Origin: Muribaculaceae bacterium
Lineage (GTDB): Bacteria; Bacteroidota; Bacteroidia; Bacteroidales; Muribaculaceae
Direction: 5' to 3'
Assembly (NCBI GenBank): GCA_029062005.1
Contig: JAIDQZ010000134.1
Span: 1-64,000 of the forward strand
Length of the DNA stretch: 64,000 nt
Shown: positions 60,670-64,000 of the stretch, piece after piece
Layout of the letters: every line of letters begins with the position of its first letter
How positions within the stretch are numbered: position 1 is the stretch's first letter
Translations under genes and position numbers: made by a program
The notes under the pieces: model-generated
What the model was told of the DNA's origin: nothing
Seen by the model: only the letters and a program-made list of their open reading frames with translations
Database searches by the model: none

Positions 60670-61650
60670 ATGTTACATCCCGAAAAAAGATACCTTTTCC
60701 CTGCCGACTTTATGGCAGATCCCAGTGTGCACGTATTCAATGGAAAAATCTATATATATCCTTCCCACGACTGGGAATGCGAGAATGTAGAGAATGACAA
60801 CGGCGACCAGTATGTGATGAAAGACATGCATGTCCTCTCTATCGATGGCAATCCGATGTCAGGAACAGTGACCGATCATGGCAAGGCACTCGACATTGCC
60901 GATATTCCTTGGGCGGGTCGTCAGCTTTGGGACTGCGACTGCGCTGAGAAAGACGGAAAGTATTATCTATACTTCCCTCTTAAAGACAAGAACGACATAT
61001 TCCGTATCGGTGTGGCGATAGCCGATAGTCCGGAAGGTCCGTTTATAGCTGAGCCGGATCCTATCCGCGGCAGTTACTCTATGGATATATGCGTGCTAAA
61101 GGACAACGGAGAATATTATCTGTATTTCGGTGGTCTATGGGGCGGTCAGTTGCAGCGCTACAAAGACAACAAGGCTCTCGAAAGCGCTTATCTGCCTGAA
61201 GGCGCCGAGCCGTCGTTGCCCAGCCGTTGTGCGCGTCTGAGCAAGGACATGCTTCAGTTTGCGGAGGAGCCACGTCCCATTCAGGTGGTGGACGAAGACG
61301 GTAATCCCCTACGTGCGGATGATCCTCACAGATTTTTCGAAGCTTCCTGGGTGCATAAGTACAACGGAAAATACTATTTCTCTTATTCCACAGGCGACAG
61401 TCATCTGCTCTGCTATGCGGTTGGTGACAATCCTTACGGTCCCTTCGTGTACCAAGGCGAGATCCTTACTCCTGTAGTTGGCTGGACCACTCACCACAGC
61501 ATCATAGAATATGACGGCAAGTGGTATCTTTTCCATCACGACAGTGTCCCGTCGGGCGGAAAGTCATGGCTTCGCAGCCTCAAGGTATGTGAACTTACCT
61601 ATGATGACAACGGCAAGATACAGACAATCGCCGGCATAGATGAAGCTTAA
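60670..61650 (+). CDS. GH43 beta-xylosidase/arabinofuranosidase, no signal peptide (probably cytoplasmic)
   Basis: PADFMADPSVHVFNGKIYIYPSHDWE; LWDCDCAEKDGKYYLYFPLKD; HRFFEASWVHKYNGKYYFSYST; the ORF-track N-terminus 60568-60669 is the low-complexity leader. Confidence 0.9.
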   Translation: MLHPEKRYLFPADFMADPSVHVFNGKIYIYPSHDWECENVENDNGDQYVMKDMHVLSIDGNPMSGTVTDHGKALDIADIPWAGRQLWDCDCAEKDGKYYLYFPLKDKNDIFRIGVAIADSPEGPFIAEPDPIRGSYSMDICVLKDNGEYYLYFGGLWGGQLQRYKDNKALESAYLPEGAEPSLPSRCARLSKDMLQFAEEPRPIQVVDEDGNPLRADDPHRFFEASWVHKYNGKYYFSYSTGDSHLLCYAVGDNPYGPFVYQGEILTPVVGWTTHHSIIEYDGKWYLFHHDSVPSGGKSWLRSLKVCELTYDDNGKIQTIAGIDEA

Positions 61651-61657
61651 CTTTTGG

Positions 61658-61680
61658 AGCCCTCCCAAGTCAGGAGGGCT
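61658..61680 (+). terminator. hairpin after GH43
   Basis: AGCCCTCC-CAAGTCA-GGAGGGCT, no U-tract directly after. Confidence 0.5.
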
Positions 61681-61703
61681 TCGACCTATCATTTCAATGA
61701 AAT

Positions 61704-64000
61704 ATGAGACATATATTCTTGTCATTTATCTTTTTACTTGCATTTATGGCGTCTGCACAGATGCCAAAGGTCGACTTCATAACCCCTGACATAGTGCGCG
61801 TCCGCTGGACTCCTGACGGTGCTGTCACTGATAATGCTACAGGCGTGTGCGTCTATCCGCATACTGATGTCAATGTCACGGAGTCGAAATCCGGATCACT
61901 GACAATCTATCGCTCGGATTCGCTTGAAGTGACAGTAGACGGTAAGGGTGGAGTGACGTTCTTTGATCCTGTTGCCAAGCGCATTCTACTCAAGGAGTCT
62001 GTAAACGTGCCACGCAAATTTGAAGAAGTGGTCAGGGAGAAGATTATTTACGATGATGCGTCCGCACGCATGGAAGAAACCGCTAACGGTAAGGTCACTG
62101 TAAAGGACATAATAAGCCGGGACACAATCGGCATGAACCGGCGTTTCGCAATAACGTTCGACATGTCTGCTTCTGAAGCTTTATATGGACTTGGTCAGCA
62201 GATGGAAGACTACATGAATCTCCTCGGCAAAACACTCTACCTGACCCAGCACAACCTGAAGGTATTCATACCTATGCTGGTATCCACAGCCGGTTATGGA
62301 CTGCTCTTCGATGCCGGATGCTCCATGAAATTCGACAGCAAAGATAAAGGTCAGGGCACGAAAATAGGTCAGCGTTCCTCCGGATTTGAGACAACGCTTG
62401 AGATGGAGGCTGCAAACACAGTTGACTATTATTTCATCAAGGGTGCGATGCCTGAAAATGTAGTGGAAGGCTACAGGTATCTTACAGGCAACGTGGCGAT
62501 GATGCCCCGGTATATGTTCGGCTATGTGCAGTCGAAAGAAAGATACGTATCATCTGACGATATAGTAAATACGCTAAAGGAATACCGCCGCCGTCACGTC
62601 CCGATTGACGTGATAGTGCAGGACTGGAATTACTGGCCTCAGGGATGGGGCTATATGAAGATGAACCGCAAGTATTATCCCGATCCAAAGGCGCTCGCCG
62701 ACTCCGTTCATGCGCAGAATGCCAAACTTATGGTAAGCATATGGGCAAATCCGCAATACTGTCCGGAGGCTGATGATTTCAGAAGCAAGGGACTGATGCT
62801 TGAACATTCCGTATATGATGCCTTCAGTCCTGAAGGAAGGGATCTTTATTGGAAGTATGCAGATGATGAATTTTTCTCCAATGGTTTCGACTGCTGGTGG
62901 TGTGACAGCAGCGAGCCTCTTGATGGAGACTGGAATCAACTTCCGGAACCTGAGAATGGCAAAACATATTCATGGGATGATCACGAACGGCGCTGGAGAC
63001 TCAACGATGCTATTCTCTCAGAGGCATTGGGCGCTGAGAGGGCATGCCTCTATTCCCTCAATCATGCAAAGGGAATCTATGAGCATCAAAGAGCTGCTTC
63101 CGACAAAAAGCGTGTAGTCAATCTTACTCGTTCCTCATTCGCCGGTCAGCAGAGATATGCCACCGCTTCCTGGAACGGAGACACTTATGCATCATGGGAT
63201 TCATTCAAAAAACAGATACCGGGAGGAATCAACTATTTTGCTACAGGTAGCCCGTATTGGACCACTGACATAGGAGGCTTCTTTGTAAAGACAAGTCCGC
63301 GATGGTTTCAGAAAGGTGAATTCCCTGAAGGAGTCAAAGACGATGCTTACAAGGAGTATTATACCCGCATGTTCCAGTGGGGCACTTTTCTCCCCATCCT
63401 GCGCAGCCACGGCACCGAGACTCCGCGAGAGATATGGCATTTCGGAGAGGAAGGCACCGAGTATTACGATGCAATACGCGACATGATCAATCTCAGATAT
63501 TCGATGCTCCCGTATATATACAGTATGGCTGATGCCCAGACCCGTAGCGGATACAGCATGGCGCGTCCTCTTGCTTTTGATTTCCCGAAAGACCGCAACG
63601 TATTCGATATAAAGGATCAGTACATGTTTGGTGACATCATGGCGTGTCCTGTCACCGATCCGGGTGTTGACTCAAGGGAGGTTTATCTTCCTGCAGGGTC
63701 CGGTTGGTATGATTTCTGGACCGGTAAAAGATTTGCCGGAGGTGAAACCGTCAATGCAGCCGCTCCTATCGATCGCCTCCCTCTGTTCGTTAAGGCAGGA
63801 AGCATCATCCCCACTACTGAAGTAGTGGAATACAGTGCCGCATCTGCCGGAAAACCTCTCACAATCGATATATATCCCGGAAAGGATGCTGAATTTACCC
63901 TCTATGACGATTCAGGCGACGGATATGATTTTGAAAAGGGAGAGTTTACCCGTATAAAAATGATCTGGGACGATGCAAAAGGAATCCTTACAATATCTGA
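61704..64000 (+). CDS. GH31 family glycosidase (probably alpha-xylosidase), truncated by window end
   Basis: Not in the ORF track because it runs off the window. Translates MRHIFLSFIFLLAFMASAQMPKVDFITPDIVRVRWTPDG...; FDCWWCDSSEPLDGDW nucleophile region; YWTTDIGGFF; open to the last base. Confidence 0.9.
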   Translation, partial: MRHIFLSFIFLLAFMASAQMPKVDFITPDIVRVRWTPDGAVTDNATGVCVYPHTDVNVTESKSGSLTIYRSDSLEVTVDGKGGVTFFDPVAKRILLKESVNVPRKFEEVVREKIIYDDASARMEETANGKVTVKDIISRDTIGMNRRFAITFDMSASEALYGLGQQMEDYMNLLGKTLYLTQHNLKVFIPMLVSTAGYGLLFDAGCSMKFDSKDKGQGTKIGQRSSGFETTLEMEAANTVDYYFIKGAMPENVVEGYRYLTGNVAMMPRYMFGYVQSKERYVSSDDIVNTLKEYRRRHVPIDVIVQDWNYWPQGWGYMKMNRKYYPDPKALADSVHAQNAKLMVSIWANPQYCPEADDFRSKGLMLEHSVYDAFSPEGRDLYWKYADDEFFSNGFDCWWCDSSEPLDGDWNQLPEPENGKTYSWDDHERRWRLNDAILSEALGAERACLYSLNHAKGIYEHQRAASDKKRVVNLTRSSFAGQQRYATASWNGDTYASWDSFKKQIPGGINYFATGSPYWTTDIGGFFVKTSPRWFQKGEFPEGVKDDAYKEYYTRMFQWGTFLPILRSHGTETPREIWHFGEEGTEYYDAIRDMINLRYSMLPYIYSMADAQTRSGYSMARPLAFDFPKDRNVFDIKDQYMFGDIMACPVTDPGVDSREVYLPAGSGWYDFWTGKRFAGGETVNAAAPIDRLPLFVKAGSIIPTTEVVEYSAASAGKPLTIDIYPGKDAEFTLYDDSGDGYDFEKGEFTRIKMIWDDAKGILTIS

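Noticed and set aside
61658-61680. Classical intrinsic terminator after GH43
   Set aside because: Good hairpin but no U-tract and GH31 starts 24 nt later; kept only as low-confidence terminator and grouped with intercistronic hairpins.

Overview
Chromosomal window from a gut-type Bacteroidales (Muribaculaceae/Prevotella-like by gene content and style; taxonomy is inferred). Left part: a minus-strand tRNA-Ser(GCU), a tricorn-like S41 peptidase, a KDG kinase/KDPG aldolase pair, and a type IX secretion system (T9SS) core block porT-porP/sprF-gldK-gldL-gldM-gldN. Next come a flippase and three glycosyltransferases, a bleomycin-hydrolase-like C1 peptidase and a FemAB/GNAT-like protein. Right part (about 20-64 kb): a large xylan/arabinoxylan utilisation region with GH51, XylE-like transporter, GH105-DUF2264 fusion, GH115, hybrid two-component regulator, GH43, two susC/susD pairs, DUF1735-type lipoprotein, GH10, a multi-module non-catalytic protein, CE1-like esterase, GH5, two SASA esterases (one fused to GH97), GPH symporter, second GH10, GH43 and a truncated GH31. 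Main points for follow-up: (1) three PUL proteins end in near-identical short T9SS-CTD-like tails while the T9SS core lies in the same window; (2) GH5 and a SASA esterase share a ~130-aa module just before that tail; (3) G-free, repeat-built 5' leaders preceded by GAGAATT heptamer arrays that give stops in all three sense frames, in the same order at two loci on opposite strands; (4) a structured ~640-bp intergenic region upstream of the PUL that may carry an sRNA or attenuator, next to a 48-bp perfect palindrome; (5) hairpins without U-tracts between PUL cistrons. All assignments come from reading the sequence; no database search was run.
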